From Juglans regia (taxonomy: Eukaryota > Streptophyta > Magnoliopsida > Fagales > Juglandaceae): a stretch of DNA of 64,000 nucleotides. This document shows, one piece after another, positions 34,451 to 47,575 of this stretch. The notes below the pieces were generated by a model that had not been told where the DNA came from, searched no databases, and saw only the letters and a list, made by a program, of their open reading frames with translations. Each line of letters starts with the position of its first letter. The stretch's first letter is position 1. Position numbers and translations under genes: made by a program. The stretch lies in assembly GCF_001411555.2 (NCBI RefSeq), contig NC_049901.1:9000681-9064680 (forward strand). Direction: 5' to 3'.

Positions 34451-37400
34451 TGTGTGTGCGAGAGAGACATATTACGAAAATTATCTGTAAGAATTCCGGC
34501 CCATCGAAGCAGAGGTAGTACCGACAAGTGGATTTATAGGCAACATTGTGCGTGAGTAAATACCTGATTTTCTTTCATTGAATAAACTATATATATTGAA
34601 TATGGAAGGGGCTTCGTATATGATAGCCTAAAGGAAAATGCTATGTCTACAAAATTATACCTACATACATCGTAATACAATGACATAAGTTAGATTTATT
34701 TTATTATAAGAATTTTACACACGATATTAAGTCACCTCATTTATAAAAAAAAATTATAAAGTTTATTTAAGACATGAAAGCATCTCTCTTACCTAAAAAT
34801 AAGAGTGTTGGAAATTTATTAATTATGATATTAGATTTGCAGCTGGAATTAATATCTCGTAATCTCTCTCTCTCTTTCTCTCTCTGTTATCCTGCTATAT
34901 ATACGTTTACGCTAAGTTTTATAATTATACTGAGTTATTGCAACAGCGGTTAATTTCCTGATTGTTACAGTATCGTTCATCTAGAAATGGTACTAGTTAA
35001 TTAACTTCTGATTGTAAAACAACAAATAACAAAAATATATATAGCTTTAATTATCCAGTCCTGACAAAACTGCAGTTAAAAGCCTTTGCTCACCTAATTT
35101 GTTTGTGTTTTCTATTATTTCTTATCATGTTTTAAAACCAATGACTAGTTACTAATAAGTTACCATATGCATGATATTATATATATCCCGATAAGAACAT
35201 TATGCAACATATCATTTGCATGAGATGAACATTGGGTGGATGAAGTGACATCTGTGATAAGTATATAGTTTTAGTCGTGTGAACTCCAATGGTATCCACT
35301 AACTCACACTCCGTCTCTTCCGGGTTACCAACCAAATGAAAATGGCTTTGCCTAGAAAAAGAAAATAAGAACTAAAGGAAGAAAAACAAATGGGAATGGC
35401 TTTCGGTGAAGAAGACAATAAACAAGCTGGTGGCATCGTATTTCGCTTTAGTGATGAAGACGAAGTCAAAAGGGAAAAAAGAAAAAAATAATTTTTTTTA
35501 GATGCTTCTGATCTTCACTGCTCGTCTTAGTTCAAGAAAAAAAGAACTTAGTGTACATGAGTACTTGATTCTCTTGAGAGCAATTAATCAGACTGACTGA
35601 GACTTTAAGATCAGTTAATCTAGAAAACATCTTAGCTACCTACACCAAAACCTATGCAGGTATCAACATAACGATCCTAATCAACACTAGACAACAAGAA
35701 GACAAAAGAATTAAAGAAGGATTTGGGTTCTTTTCTGTACGTTGCTAGCTAGATTAGAATGTGATACGTTAATAGTTACCTATGATCGATGCTCGATCCA
35801 TCAAGCTTACTGTCTGTATAGGAAATTTAGATAGATTTTCGGCCGTTTAACACTAGGGATAAGACTAAATAAGCTAGAGCTGGTGGTTAAATGTACGTGC
35901 GGTTTAAACAAGAGATTAGTTGGTTTTTAGATTGTAGGGCCTTAAACTTTGTGAACCTAAACTAGGTTTCTCTATCTTCTCGTTTTATTTTTTATTTTTA
36001 TTTTCTTTCCTTGTTTCTAGGGTTCGTTCTTTTGGGTAATGGGTAGAACCGAGGTCATGCACGGTACTCATTACTGCTCTCAGTTTTCAACATCTAGTTG
36101 TCAACATAATGACTATATATATCCTATTCGTAAAGCTAATGTTAACATGTGTTATACGAAGATTAGCTCTCAAAATAGTGTGTGTATATATATATATGTA
36201 TGTATGTATGTAATATTCTCAGCAATATCTATAATTTTCCCGTAACAAGCGGCAGATTACCTTAGAAGATTCTGATCTATCTGAAACTAACTTAAAATCT
36301 TCTTTAAGACAATAATCTGAGACTAGAAGAACAGATCAACTTATAACAATCTTCCTGTACATGTTCTTTTTTGGGGAAAAAGGAGATCGAGGGTACGTAC
36401 GCATAAAAATGAATTCCGTAGTGGGTTGATTGTCGGAGCATGCGATCCATAATGTTCTCTAAGCATGATCGCATTTTTCAGCTCACGTTAGACTTTAGAG
36501 GTTCATGGTCTGTTGTCGTATTCTCTACTATATCATCAAGCCACGTCTTTTTCTTTCTTCTTTTATTTATTTTCCCATGTGTCGGTCTGTACAAGGGTGT
36601 ATACGCGCGTAGGATCTATAGAGACCTTAAATGACATATGTAATAGTTCCCTAGCTACCAAAGCACTTTCTCCTATGATCTTGATTTTAAGGAAAGCAAA
36701 TAAGTATAAGGGCAAGAACTACTTCAAAACTTTGCTTTTACCTTTGAAATTAATTCATTTAACAAAACGTCCCATTAAAGCACTTTTTTACTATTTTCTA
36801 ACCTAATCGATCGAAGTCTTGCATTAATATTGTATTTTTTCCCCTTCTTTTTTTTGTTTTATATGTGTGTTGTCTATAGCGTACTCTTAGTTTTCCCCAA
36901 CTTTATCGTTTTGTATTCTTTTTTTTTTTGCCCCCTTCTATTTTTAATATTATAGTAATGTCTTTTCTTGGTCATCAATTAGGGTATTTTCCAAAACTTA
37001 ACGCGCACGTCGAAAGATCCGCCGAAAGGGGATTGCAACTAGACAAAACATCCCCCAGCTGATAGTACTTACAAAAATATGGTGGGAATAGATGATGATC
37101 TTTGTGCTGCTAGTGCTTAAGTTTGGTTTAGAAGCAACGTTTTCCAGAAGCAGCAAAATTCTGGAGGTCAAAGTATAATGAATTGAGATGCATGCAAACT
37201 TTTCTACACGTTTTTATGACCAAGGCATTGTGTCTATTGTATCTTGGAGTCAAAAGAACATCCCTTCCGGTGGGCTCATGCCCTTGTCATGAAAGGCTCG
37301 GCTAAGATCGTGTCCAAAAAGACCAACCCACTCATGGAAACGTCCACGACTGCCATCCATCCACTTGGCAACTCATACTTGAATGGCCCAACTGTAGTGA

Positions 37401-37972
37401 GAAAGTAAGACTTTTGAAGAAGACTTCCGCATTAAAAGCTAGCTGAGTTGTCGTTTCCGTATTAAGAACAACTCTGTTTCAAATGCAGTATGCATGGAGA
37501 GTGTGTTAAACTTAAACCAACGGGGAACCCACCGGACCCCTAGAATCGTTATTGATCCTCTTTAGACAAAGGAATAGTACGAAAGTATCGAAAGCAATGA
37601 ATTGTCTTTTTTTGGTAATTGAAATGTTCCCTGACGATCAGCAGTACCCTGACCAGTATCTAGCCCTGCCCTAAAATTTAAGGTCGATAAGGGTGCGTCA
37701 CTGCCGATGAGAATATTTATATAAATATATATATATATATATATTGTGTATAATTTAAAAAAAAGTGAATAATACGAAATACATGCACGTAAAAAAATCA
37801 TTACTCTTTGTTTGTATAATATATACTGGAGTACCATGCAGTAGTCTCCTCCCTTGGATTTTTGTATTTCGAACCATGCAATAATCTGTTTGACTAGTCG
37901 GTGGCCGACTAATCTTATTAATTAATCCCAAAGTTTGAAAATAACTAAGTGCATGCATGTTTCAGTTTAGTG
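34411..37972. other. Intergenic DNA, no gene seen
   Basis: No gene model can be supported over 3.5 kb. The stretch contains TA microsatellites (34423-34443, 37720-37744), a (GTAT)n-like run near 36197-36210 and a CT run near 34862-34886. Short open frames here have no recognisable domains. Confidence 0.5.
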
Positions 37973-37975
37973 GGG

Positions 37976-38114
37976 CTATTATAAGAAAAACGGAATTTTA
38001 TGGTCATTTAATTGCGATGAAAAGATTATTTATGATCAAAATAGATTTATTTTAATTATAAATAATTATTTTATTAGAATTAACTGACTATAAATAAATA
38101 ATTTTCTTATAGTG
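37976..38114. mobile_element. Small CACTA-like MITE
   Basis: About 140 bp bounded by CTATTATAAGAAAA on the left and TTTTCTTATAGTG on the right (complement CACTATAAGAAAA). The right end is a standard CACTA terminus and the left is a mutated copy. The interior is AT-rich with short self-complementary words. The 3-bp target duplication is not clear. Confidence 0.5.
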
Positions 38115-38838
38115 GAGCCGGAAAAAATAAGAAAGAAGATCCACCCTGATGAAATGCAAGCTCTAGGGGGCTAACGGTTGGACAATACGTCCCATGACTC
38201 AAGAGGCGTAAAATGGTTCGAATTATAAAAGAAATAAAGAAGTGCAACAGTGCGCGATCGATCGGCCGTCTGGCCATTCCAACTTGACGTTTAATCCAAA
38301 ATTCCTTGTACAAAGCCAAAATTGACGGGCCCTGCTGGGCTTTTTTTTTGTTGCATTGTTAATATGGTCAATACAACAACTGTCCAAGAAACAATCTTTG
38401 TCCTTGTTTTTCAGTCTAAAGACACAAAAAATAGTCCCCAACGACCATATATATATATATATAGAGCCCTGGCCTTGACCCGAAGAGTTAACGAAAAACC
38501 GTCTTCTTGTAATATAATATATTTTGATCCGAACCCATGCCAGTATTGAAATAAGTACTGCGTGAGTTTTGTTTCGTTAGATCAGATCTAATTTAATCCA
38601 AGAAGGAGATGTATAAATGAACACAGGAGTAACAGTACCACTAGTACATAATAATTGAACCTCCAAATCTTAGTTCTTCAGACTTCAGAGTTGGATTTTA
38701 CTATTTCCTATCTTTTGCAGGCCGGTCAAAACTCAGAACTGGACACTTGCGTCCTTCCAAAAAAGTTAGCAGACTCTGTTAAGTTCAAGGTTGTTAAAAA
38801 AAACACACTCGGGCCGCGTTCTTTCAAAGATCAAACCC
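38115..38838. other. Upstream flank of the MATE gene
   Basis: No coding sequence is supported. A short TA microsatellite lies near 38448-38462. This interval probably holds the distal promoter of the MATE gene, but no element other than the TATA box below can be identified with confidence. Confidence 0.4.
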
Positions 38839-38844
38839 TATAAA
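38839..38844 (+). promoter_or_regulatory. TATA box of the MATE gene
   Basis: TATAAA in the context ACCCTATAAAACCC lies 119 bp before the start codon. A leader of about 90 nt would follow, containing the CT repeat. The position and context are typical of plant RNA polymerase II core promoters. No transcript data are available to confirm it. Confidence 0.6.
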
Positions 38845-38887
38845 ACCCTTACACCACCACCTTCCCAAACCCCCCCTCTCGATCCCG

Positions 38888-38889
<2 letters not shown>

Positions 38890-38924
<35 letters not shown>
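38890..38924 (+). repeat. (CT)17 microsatellite in the MATE 5' leader
   Basis: An uninterrupted CT run sits between the TATA box and the ATG. CT/GA repeats in plant 5' leaders can bind GAGA-type (BBR/BPC) factors and vary in length between individuals. Any effect here is inference. Confidence 0.85.
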
Positions 38925-38927
<3 letters not shown>

Positions 38928-38962
38928 GCTGCAGCATATATATTTTAACCACGCTAGCTATA

Positions 38963-40630
38963 ATGTGCCAGCAAACTTCTGTCCCCAGCAAATGCGATTC
39001 AGACTCTGCTTGTAAACTTCCCCTAATGAAGGAAGCAGAGCAGGAGAACATACTTACCACCCCATTAATCTGCAGCCCAATAATATCACAAGAAGGTCGA
39101 AAAAGGGCGCTACCGGACCGAACCACCTGGAAACAACCACAGAAAAGCTGCCATCTATCCCTTGCAGTCGCAGAAGTCATTTCCATAGCCAAAATAGCTC
39201 TCCCCATGATGCTGACAGGCCTTTTGCTTTATTCTCGCTCAATGATTTCCATGCTCTTCCTCGGCCGCCTAGGTGATCTCGCCTTAGCCGGTGGTTCCCT
39301 CGCTGTTGGCTTCGCCAACATCACCGGCTACTCTATTCTCTCTGGCCTAGCCATGGGGATGGAACCCATTTGTGGCCAAGCTTTTGGTGCCAAAAAACAC
39401 ACTCTCCTCGGCCTCTCCCTGCAGAGAACAGTGCTTTTGCTGGGCTTAATATCAATACCTATTTCTCTTCTCTGGTTAAACATGCAGAAAATTCTTCTCT
39501 TTTGTGGTCAAGATGAGATTATTGCCAGACAAGCACAAACATATCTTCTCTATTCTCTCCCTGACCTCTTATCTCAATCACTTTTACACCCATTACGCAT
39601 TTATCTTCGAACGCAATCCATAACTCTGCCTCTAACATTTTGCGCCACTCTCTCAATTGTCCTTCATATACCCATAAACTACCTTCTCGTTTCACATCTT
39701 AATTTAGGAATCAAAGGCGTTGCTCTTAGCGGTGTTTGGACTAACTTCAATCTTGTAGGCTCTCTAATCCTCTACATCCTTATCTCTGGCCTCCACAGGA
39801 AAACTTGGGGAGGTTTTTCAATGGAGTGCTTTAAAGAATGGAGATCTTTATTAAGTTTGGCCGTTGCAAGCTGCATTTCAGTCTGTCTCGAGTGGTGGTG
39901 GTATGAGATCATGATTTTGCTATGCGGGTTGCTGTGGAACCCCAGAGCAACGGTGGCTTCCATGGGCATCCTAATCCAAACCACAGCGCTAATCTACATA
40001 TTCCCTTCATCGCTAAGCTTCAGCGTATCCACAAGAGTTGGCAATGAACTAGGTGCAAAAAATCCAAGAAAAGCAAAGCTGGCCGCCATTGTTGGCCTCT
40101 CTTGCAGCTTCATATTGGGACTTTTGGCACTGGTTTTCACAATGATGGTAAGGAACGGTTGGGCTACCATGTTCACCCGGGACAAAGACATATTGACATT
40201 GACATCAATGGTTTTGCCGATAATCGGGCTGTGTGAGCTCGGAAACTGTCCGCAAACAACAGGCTGCGGAGTGCTGAGAGGGACAGCAAGGCCAAAAGTA
40301 GGAGCGAACATCAACCTGGGGTGCTTTTACCTTGTGGGAACGCCGGTTGCAGTGGGGCTGGCTTTCTACGCTGGATTAGACTTCCGGGGGCTGTGGTTGG
40401 GGCTTTTGGCAGCGCAGGGCTCGTGCGCCGCTACCATGTTGGTGGTAATCAGTCTAACCGATTGGGATTTAGAAGCCAAGAGAGCAGAGGAGCTGATCAC
40501 CGGGGCTGTCGGTGTTGATCATGACAGCCAAGATCAGGTGGAGGAACAGAAGCCTCTCAAAGCTGAAATCAAGGAAGATTTTTCAATTTTATCTGGGGAT
40601 TTAAACCAAGCTAATAACTTACTTGTTTAA
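38963..40630 (+). CDS. MATE efflux antiporter, DETOXIFICATION 48-51 clade (DTX49-like)
   Basis: Single uninterrupted exon of 555 residues, a full-length MATE transporter. The N-terminal 65 or so residues are hydrophilic. Twelve hydrophobic segments follow from about residue 72 to 500, and then a charged cytosolic tail. Family signatures are MEPICGQAFGA (133-143), CLEWWWYEIM (from about 308), RVGNELGA (from about 357), ELGNCPQTTGCGVLRGTARP and the GLWLGLLAAQ segment. These and the intron-less structure place it in the plant DTX48-51 group, which holds BCD1/ABS3 and ADP1. Members extrude organic solutes in exchange for protons, mostly on late-endosome/vacuolar or plasma membranes, and influence senescence, iron handling and organ growth. 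The substrate cannot be read from sequence. The first ATG of the frame was chosen; it lies after a TATA box and CT-rich leader. No frame damage is seen. The nearest other coding gene is over 24 kb away. Confidence 0.95.
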   Translation: MCQQTSVPSKCDSDSACKLPLMKEAEQENILTTPLICSPIISQEGRKRALPDRTTWKQPQKSCHLSLAVAEVISIAKIALPMMLTGLLLYSRSMISMLFLGRLGDLALAGGSLAVGFANITGYSILSGLAMGMEPICGQAFGAKKHTLLGLSLQRTVLLLGLISIPISLLWLNMQKILLFCGQDEIIARQAQTYLLYSLPDLLSQSLLHPLRIYLRTQSITLPLTFCATLSIVLHIPINYLLVSHLNLGIKGVALSGVWTNFNLVGSLILYILISGLHRKTWGGFSMECFKEWRSLLSLAVASCISVCLEWWWYEIMILLCGLLWNPRATVASMGILIQTTALIYIFPSSLSFSVSTRVGNELGAKNPRKAKLAAIVGLSCSFILGLLALVFTMMVRNGWATMFTRDKDILTLTSMVLPIIGLCELGNCPQTTGCGVLRGTARPKVGANINLGCFYLVGTPVAVGLAFYAGLDFRGLWLGLLAAQGSCAATMLVVISLTDWDLEAKRAEELITGAVGVDHDSQDQVEEQKPLKAEIKEDFSILSGDLNQANNLLV

Positions 40631-40692
40631 CTTTACTTCTGTTTTTGTTTTTATTTTTGGTATTGTCCTATGAGTGCTGCTACACTCACCGC

Positions 40693-40714
40693 TCCCAGCT
40701 ACCGCTGGGAGCTA
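40693..40714. repeat. Perfect 9-bp inverted repeat downstream of the MATE gene
   Basis: GCTCCCAGC-TACC-GCTGGGAGC could form a GC-rich stem-loop in the 3' UTR, about 60 nt after the stop codon. A role in mRNA stability is speculative. Confidence 0.7.
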
Positions 40715-42310
40715 CCGTTAGTTATAGGATTTTATTTTTTATCTTTTCATATATGCTGTACATGGCGGGAGCATGAGAAACGTCATTGCTACTGCCAAAC
40801 CCCAATTCTCAGTGCATGGCTGTTCAAAATTTTTGTAGTACAAACAAATTGAAAGGATACTTTATTTCCTGATGCAAAATTCTTTCAGGGTCTCAATATG
40901 ATCTTTCTTTTTGTTTTTCTCTGTGAAACTTGGTTTAGGTGAGAAATAAAAAAAAAAAAAAAGGCTGAGAGGAGTTAATTAAATGGAAAATGCTGTTCTT
41001 CCAGTTGGCAGCTCTTTCTGCTGAATTTTTTTATTTTTTTAAAAAAATATTTAAAAGTGTCAAAAAAATATATGTATAAAAAAAAACAAAAAAAAAATAT
41101 CCAAAATACACTAACGAGAGTTCCCAATAATAGCTAGCACCCTAATTAAATATAGTTAATCAAGGAAAAAATGCACAATTTTCAACAAATTAAGCACGAC
41201 CCCATCGGCTATATATATCAAGGCTAACTCACTGTATAAGCTAGCAGTCCAGCGCAACATAATTAAAATCAGAAGCGATATATAAAATAGGTTCTATAAA
41301 AATAAGCGCGCATGCACACGTATTAACATAAATTCGTATGATAAATTTGATCTATTTTATAATTAAAATAGTTTAACAATCTAATTTATCATATCAAATT
41401 ATATAAGTTGTTAATTTACTTTTATACCATCTCTTGTCATTTTAATAGCTTTGACTTAAGTAATTCGCGTTGCCAAACCATGTCGCGAGTTCAAAAAAAG
41501 AAACGCGATTCCCTAGCAAAAAATGTTGGAAAATGCTAGATATGTTCGATTGGTAGAACAAAGTAGATATGACAGAGAATCAACTTTTGCGAAATCGCCT
41601 TATATTTTTTAGGGTCCATACTCGATTACAACGTCTAGTTCAATGTTATACTTCATCGCGCGATCTGATCAACTTTGGAAGCTGCTTGGAGGTCATTTAA
41701 TTACTGTTTTAGCTATGTTGATTATTCATCTACTTGGAAAAATCTAATTTAATATTTTTAGTTTAAAAAATTTATAGTAACCTATAAATGAATTAATGAT
41801 ATTATACGTACTGCATGCAGAGTCATATCTATGAACTTGTACTAATTCTTCATTTAGTAATTAGCTAGTGTCTATAGTTTTTCTGCCATATCTATTAATA
41901 ATCATCTGTAAGGTCGTATTAATTAAATGCACTAAAATATAAAGAAGCTACCAAATAGAAAAAATTCTAAAAAATTATATACGTTATTTTCATTAACTAA
42001 TTTTGATTATTCTCACACATTGCACAAATTCACATTAACTAATATTTACGTCAATGACCAAAGCGAAGTATCCTGCATGGCTATAATTACCATGGAAGTA
42101 ATTATTACTTACCATGCATATATGTTAACCTAGTTAAAAAATTTAACCTAGTTATTTCCTTTTTTTAAGTCTCGTTTGGGTACTCAAGAGAAAACTCTAA
42201 AAATTACTCCGATGGTTAAGATCCATGGACCACGCGTATTGTAATCCTATATATGCCCGGATGAAGAAATTGATCAGGGATTTATAGTCATGCTCATTGA
42301 GGTATTATTA
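40715..42310. other. Downstream intergenic DNA, no gene seen
   Basis: AT-rich. 41010-41130 resembles the AT-rich dispersed repeat family (see 1946-2131). No other structure was found. Confidence 0.45.
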
Positions 42311-42650
42311 GACCTCGCTTGTATGTTGAGTTGAGTTGAGTTGATTTAAGTTATGTATAAATAGTAGTGAATTGAGATAGTAGAGTGAGTTTTGTGATAT
42401 CCACCTAAGATGAGTTTAAATGTGTTTAGATGTTAAAATGAGACGTTTAAATATATTTATGAGAAATTAAAAAAAGTTATGGGTCCTGTATATAAAGAGG
42501 TGTTGAGTTGAAAAAAGTTACGGATCCCACGTGTAAAGAGGTCTTGAGTTGAGTGATGTTTAATGATTTATGAGTTGTATATTTAGATGTTAGGTTAGAC
42601 TTAAAATTAAACTCAACTCAGATCAATTGAAATGCATCCACGTTCGAAAT
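42311..42650. mobile_element. Tourist-like MITE, incomplete right end
   Basis: After TTA (42308-42310) the sequence starts GACCTCGCTTGTATGTTGAG, followed by repeats of GAGTTGAGTT. The right side contains AAACTCAACTCAG, the complement of that subterminal motif. The expected outer right terminus (AACGAGGCC-TTA) is not clear, so the right border is approximate. Confidence 0.45.
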
Positions 42651-44657
42651 GATCAGGATGGTTGTGTTTTGATAGTGAAGTATTCTCAAATATTCTATAA
42701 ATAGTAATAATAAAATAATAATAATAAGTAAATAAATAATAATAAGATATTCTCAAAATATATAAACCAGAAAAGGCATTCATAATTTCGTGCCCCTTTC
42801 CTGAACCAAAACCGTCTAGTGATTGGAAAAGGGCATCAAAATGTCCCATCACGAAGGAATCAAAGATTAAGCTTAGGTAATTTTTTTTTATTATAATCCA
42901 TTTCGAATTATATATAGTACCACGTCCACTCTTCCAATATTCCAACTTTTAGGTTTGTGTTTTACCATATTATAATAATATGAGGGATCACTAAGATTAA
43001 TTACAATTAAACTTAATAAAATTTTAAAAGTAAATAATATAAAAAAGAGATTTTATTTAGAGCCTTACATATTTTAATTGTCTTAAACTTGATATATATT
43101 TGAGGGTTTAAAGTAAAGATCAGATCCATCATGTATGCATGTTACACGTATATTGGTTGAACCCCTAAAGTTCACAATAATTGTCGGATGCCTTTGCATC
43201 TATATATTGTGGTTCGTTAGATTATAAATTTATTTTTAGTATAAAATATATATAACGTACTATATGAAATCATATAAATTTATGAATTTTTTTTTATGAG
43301 ATATTCTTGTAACTGCAATACTTTTCTCTAAATTAATTAATGACTTGGTGATCTCTTTTTGCTGTCAGTGAGTGCGCGCCAATCCTGTCTTACTATATAG
43401 TTGATATTCCAACCTTTTTATTAACAATTTTTGCTAATTTTTGCTGATCTCCGCGCGGTATGTTTCCCACAAGAATAACTTAATTATATATATGTTCTTC
43501 TTTTTCCAAGCAACTTAAACGTGTGTGTGTGATCGATCTAGCTTTATACCCTGGATGACTGAGCTCCTTGGAATCTCTTTGCCAATATATGGCCGAAAGG
43601 AAATATATATGCAGATCATCATCGATATATACAAAAATCCAACTCAAAACGAACCTCAACTAGCTTGTAAAGTTCCTTACATGCATGCATATATAACGAG
43701 TCAACTAAAATGTATCTAAAAGTAGAAGAGTCAGCGCGAAGACTCCAAAAAGATCAATGTTTTAATTAATCCCGATGATCGAGCTAGCTAGCAGCTCCAT
43801 TGATTCGTGTTCTTTTTTCTTCAAAAGTGAACCTCGATCGATCCATCTCTCTCAATTCTAATTAATGGACCATATGGATTGAAAACTATAAAGTCTTGGA
43901 ATCTGACAAAAAAAACTTGATTTTTGGAATCAACCAAGTATTTATGCCCTACTAATATTTATTCCATGATTTCTTCGCACCATATTCCACGCTAATTAAG
44001 GAATCGGAAGTGACCGGCGCGGGGTTGATTTTTTTTTTGTCGATTTCCAAAGTCAAGTCTATTATATACGTTAGTTGAGCACAAACCCATAGTTGATAAT
44101 TGTAGAATGGACAACTCTTTCTTTGATCTTTTCTTTTCTTTTCTTTTTATACACTTAATTAAATTATCTTGAACACATTTTCTGTAAGTAAAAGAGTTAA
44201 CAAACTAAATTGAATAAATCATATCGTTAATATGATTTCTTTTATTTTATTATATTTATCAGTTGACTTGATATTTATTTATTTATTTATTTAATACTCA
44301 AAACTCTCATTGGAGTAGTAGTTTAGATTCTAGAACTGCCGGTGGCACCACTAGCTAGCTAATGACTTCTACAGCAGCACTTTAATTTAGTTGTTGCCAT
44401 GACCAAACAATCGGTAGGCGCATATATGCATTTTGCCTAGCGATGATTGAATTAATTGCATGCGTAGTCGCCACTAGAGACTATTATATACTTGTAGTTT
44501 TCTTCATCGATCGTCGGCGTATAAAATGGTATATGATCCAAAATTATGACAGCCTGCAGATTGACACTGCAATAGTAGTACTGATGATACATATATAGCA
44601 AATAATTAATATATTGCATGACAGTTGCTATTTCTCTGGTACTTTCATTTTTTATTG
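42651..44657. other. Intergenic DNA, no gene seen
   Basis: AT-rich sequence with many AGCTAGCT and GATCGATC words. No supportable coding or RNA gene. Confidence 0.5.
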
Positions 44658-44660
44658 TTA

Positions 44661-44961
44661 GGCCACCGTTTGGATATGCAGTTGGTCTAATCTCATTCCA
44701 TTTGATCATTTCACTACTTTTTAGTTTTTCGTTCATATTTTTTCATCTAATCATTATAATTTTTTCAAATTTTTATATAAAATACAAAAAATGATTCAAT
44801 TTTTTTAAATTTCAAAACAAAAATTATATTCTAACAATATTTTAATTTTATAATATTTTTATTCCATTTTCTCTCTCATTTCTCAAAACCCAATAGAAAT
44901 CTAAATTCAAACTATTTCACTACTATTCACAGATGTCTCTTCTGCCTATTCAAACGATGCC
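44661..44961. mobile_element. Tourist (PIF/Harbinger) MITE 1
   Basis: 301 bp. The left terminus is GGCCACCGTTTGGATATGCAG and the complement of the right terminus is GGCATCGTTTGAATAGGCAG. TTA flanks it at 44658-44660 and 44962-44964. The interior is AT-rich and non-coding. A truncated relative lies at 16850-17098. Confidence 0.85.
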
Positions 44962-44964
44962 TTA

Positions 44965-45174
44965 GATGCGGTTTAGATAGTAAGATGAGATAAGATAACT
45001 TTAAATGAAAATTGAAAATTGAATAAAATATTGTTAGAATATCATTTTTTTAATATTATTATTGTTTTAGAATTTAAAAAAGTTGAATTGTTTATTATAT
45101 TTTATGTGAAAATTTAAAAATATTTTAATGGTGAGATGAGATAGTTGAGATACTTTCACTATCCAAACGAGGCC
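44965..45174. mobile_element. Tourist (PIF/Harbinger) MITE 2
   Basis: 210 bp. The left terminus is GATGCGGTTTAGATAGTAAGA and the complement of the right terminus is GGCCTCGTTTGGATAGTGAAA. TTA flanks it at 44962-44964, shared with MITE 1, and at 45175-45177. Its interior matches 61623-61760 in the opposite orientation. Confidence 0.85.
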
Positions 45175-45177
45175 TTA

Positions 45178-47575
45178 TTCTTTCACAACAAAACATTCCA
45201 GATATACAAAAAAAGTTCCTTTTCTCTCGACAAGAAAAAGACAAACATTAAAGTGTGTACATAACAGCACTAATATTAATACGAGTAATGTAATTATATG
45301 TTAGATTGAATTAATTCGCAAGTCTGGAAATATGGTGAACGAGAGTTTGGCCAATGAAATCTCATTTTGTCTGGGATGAAAAAACACTTTGAGTTCATTG
45401 GCGACTCCAAGAATTCCAACTATAATCTTGATTAGGATTTTTTTGTATAAGAGTACATAGAACTAAATTGTTTTTAGCATCAATATTAGATCATCAACTT
45501 CATCAAACCAAGGAGATATAGATGTATTTTACCGATTAAGAGTCCTGTTTGCATATAATTCGTATTTGGATTAATGACAAAATGCGTTCTCCCCCTAATT
45601 AAGCACCAATTTAAAACGATAGAAATGTAGTTAAGTGGAAGGTGATATATTATCCAAGCTTTTGCAGGAGGATCTTTTGTTTTTAATTAAGAACCTAAAT
45701 AGAGGTTTAGATTTAGCGGGGATTGAGGATGTTTAAGGAATACAAGTATCCGCATGATGATCAATTTGCGTATAACAATAAATAAAGTGATGATGATAGT
45801 CAAATATACATGATTTATCAAATGATCATTGTACATGAAAAGAGTACCTCCGGTCGATCGATGTCACCGAAGCCAAATCGAACGATAGAGTAGACCAAGA
45901 CAAAAGGCAAAGGCGTTTGTTAATAATCCTGAAGTTGCTGAACATGCAATAGGCTTGCATGCAGAACCCGCAACCCAACTACTCCAAAACTGCTCATGAA
46001 TTCCCCCAAGGGGAACTTAGGGGCGGGTAATTATATATTGATCCAATCTAGGATAGACAAGTAGATGACTTTAATGATCAGTTAATTGTGTAAGCTTGAG
46101 CCTAGGGCTCTTGATTATGGGCGCGCGCGTAGAAGACATGTTAGCTAGAGACCACCATTTCAGGGGATTTCTCAAGGTTAATTCGTGTGCGCAATTAGCC
46201 CATGCGCCGCACACATTGGCATGTAAATATGTAAATGCATGGCAATAGATATTATAGAAACAACATTATGCATTTATCTGATGATCTCTTCCATTCTCCA
46301 GCAAAAGAATGGAATATATATATATAGGAGCTCTAAAAATAGTACTTAATGTAGGGGGCATGCCAAGATCAGGGGCATGCAACGCAATGAACAGCCTAAA
46401 ATTAGAAACTTAATTAATTAAACCCATAATACCATATAATCGGACGCGCGTGCATGGAGTCGATAATGGATCGGTTAATTTCCAAGCATTTTTCCCAGAA
46501 CACTACTCTATTTATCCGGAATGCTCGTATTCAGATCACCATATATAGCTCTAAGTTGTAATTACAATGTAAATTAGTACCATGCATGCATTAATTAATA
46601 TCCGCAGAAATTACATCTCCCTCGTGAAGGAAATAAAGATGAAATTGTCTTTATTTCAGTGATCAGATCAGAACTATAGTACTCGCAAAAAGTGTAAAGT
46701 AAACAATTCAAATTTGGGATATTGTGTTCAAAATATTATTTAGTTGCGTGCATGTCATGATATTTAAAGTCAAATATTGTTTAAATAATTTTAATTGGCA
46801 CTTCTTATAAGGCATGCATAACATTTATATTGCATATATATATATATATATATATGATATCCTTTTAAAATAATTAGAATTAGGACAAATAATATCATGA
46901 GATCATGAAGTATATATCAGCATATATATATTTATAAATAAAAAATCATTCAACAATTTGAAATTAACAAAAATTCTGACAAGTATATTATTAATTTTCC
47001 CTTTATCATTGCCTGAAACATGTCTTATTTTAATTAGTGTATTATAGTTTATCACTTTGATGCCTTCAAAAGGCCGTACTTTATTTGGGTACTTTCAGTA
47101 GATGATCCTAATTTAATCGTTTTTTGAATCATTAATTTCTTAGATTTAAAAATCAGCGATGGATGGAGAGCGGGTTGACATGATCATCAATAATATAAAC
47201 TTGTCAACGATTTTTAAAGGTGTTGACTTTGGTGATCAACTAACGCCTCAGTACATGAACATTTGAGGGCTCGTGATAGTAGACGTGAGCAGTAATGAGT
47301 ACGTTTCCTTTATATATAATTTGAACTAGACCGGAGGTAAAATTTATAATAATTCTTTTATAATTCATTTTACGACTACCTAATGTTATCATATCAATAT
47401 TCCATTAAAAATCATTTTAATTTTATCTAATTATTTAATTTCTGTTTGAAATAATATTATCGTAAAATAATTGCATGTAAGGTACTTATGACTTTCCTTA
47501 AATATTTAAACTAAAGCAAAGTACTATTTGTCTTACATTCATAGCCAGTGGATCCCATTACCTCCATCTCTCTAT
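45178..47575. other. Intergenic DNA, no gene seen
   Basis: No gene could be supported. There is a TA microsatellite near 46826-46854, and otherwise AT-rich sequence without recognised repeats. Confidence 0.5.
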
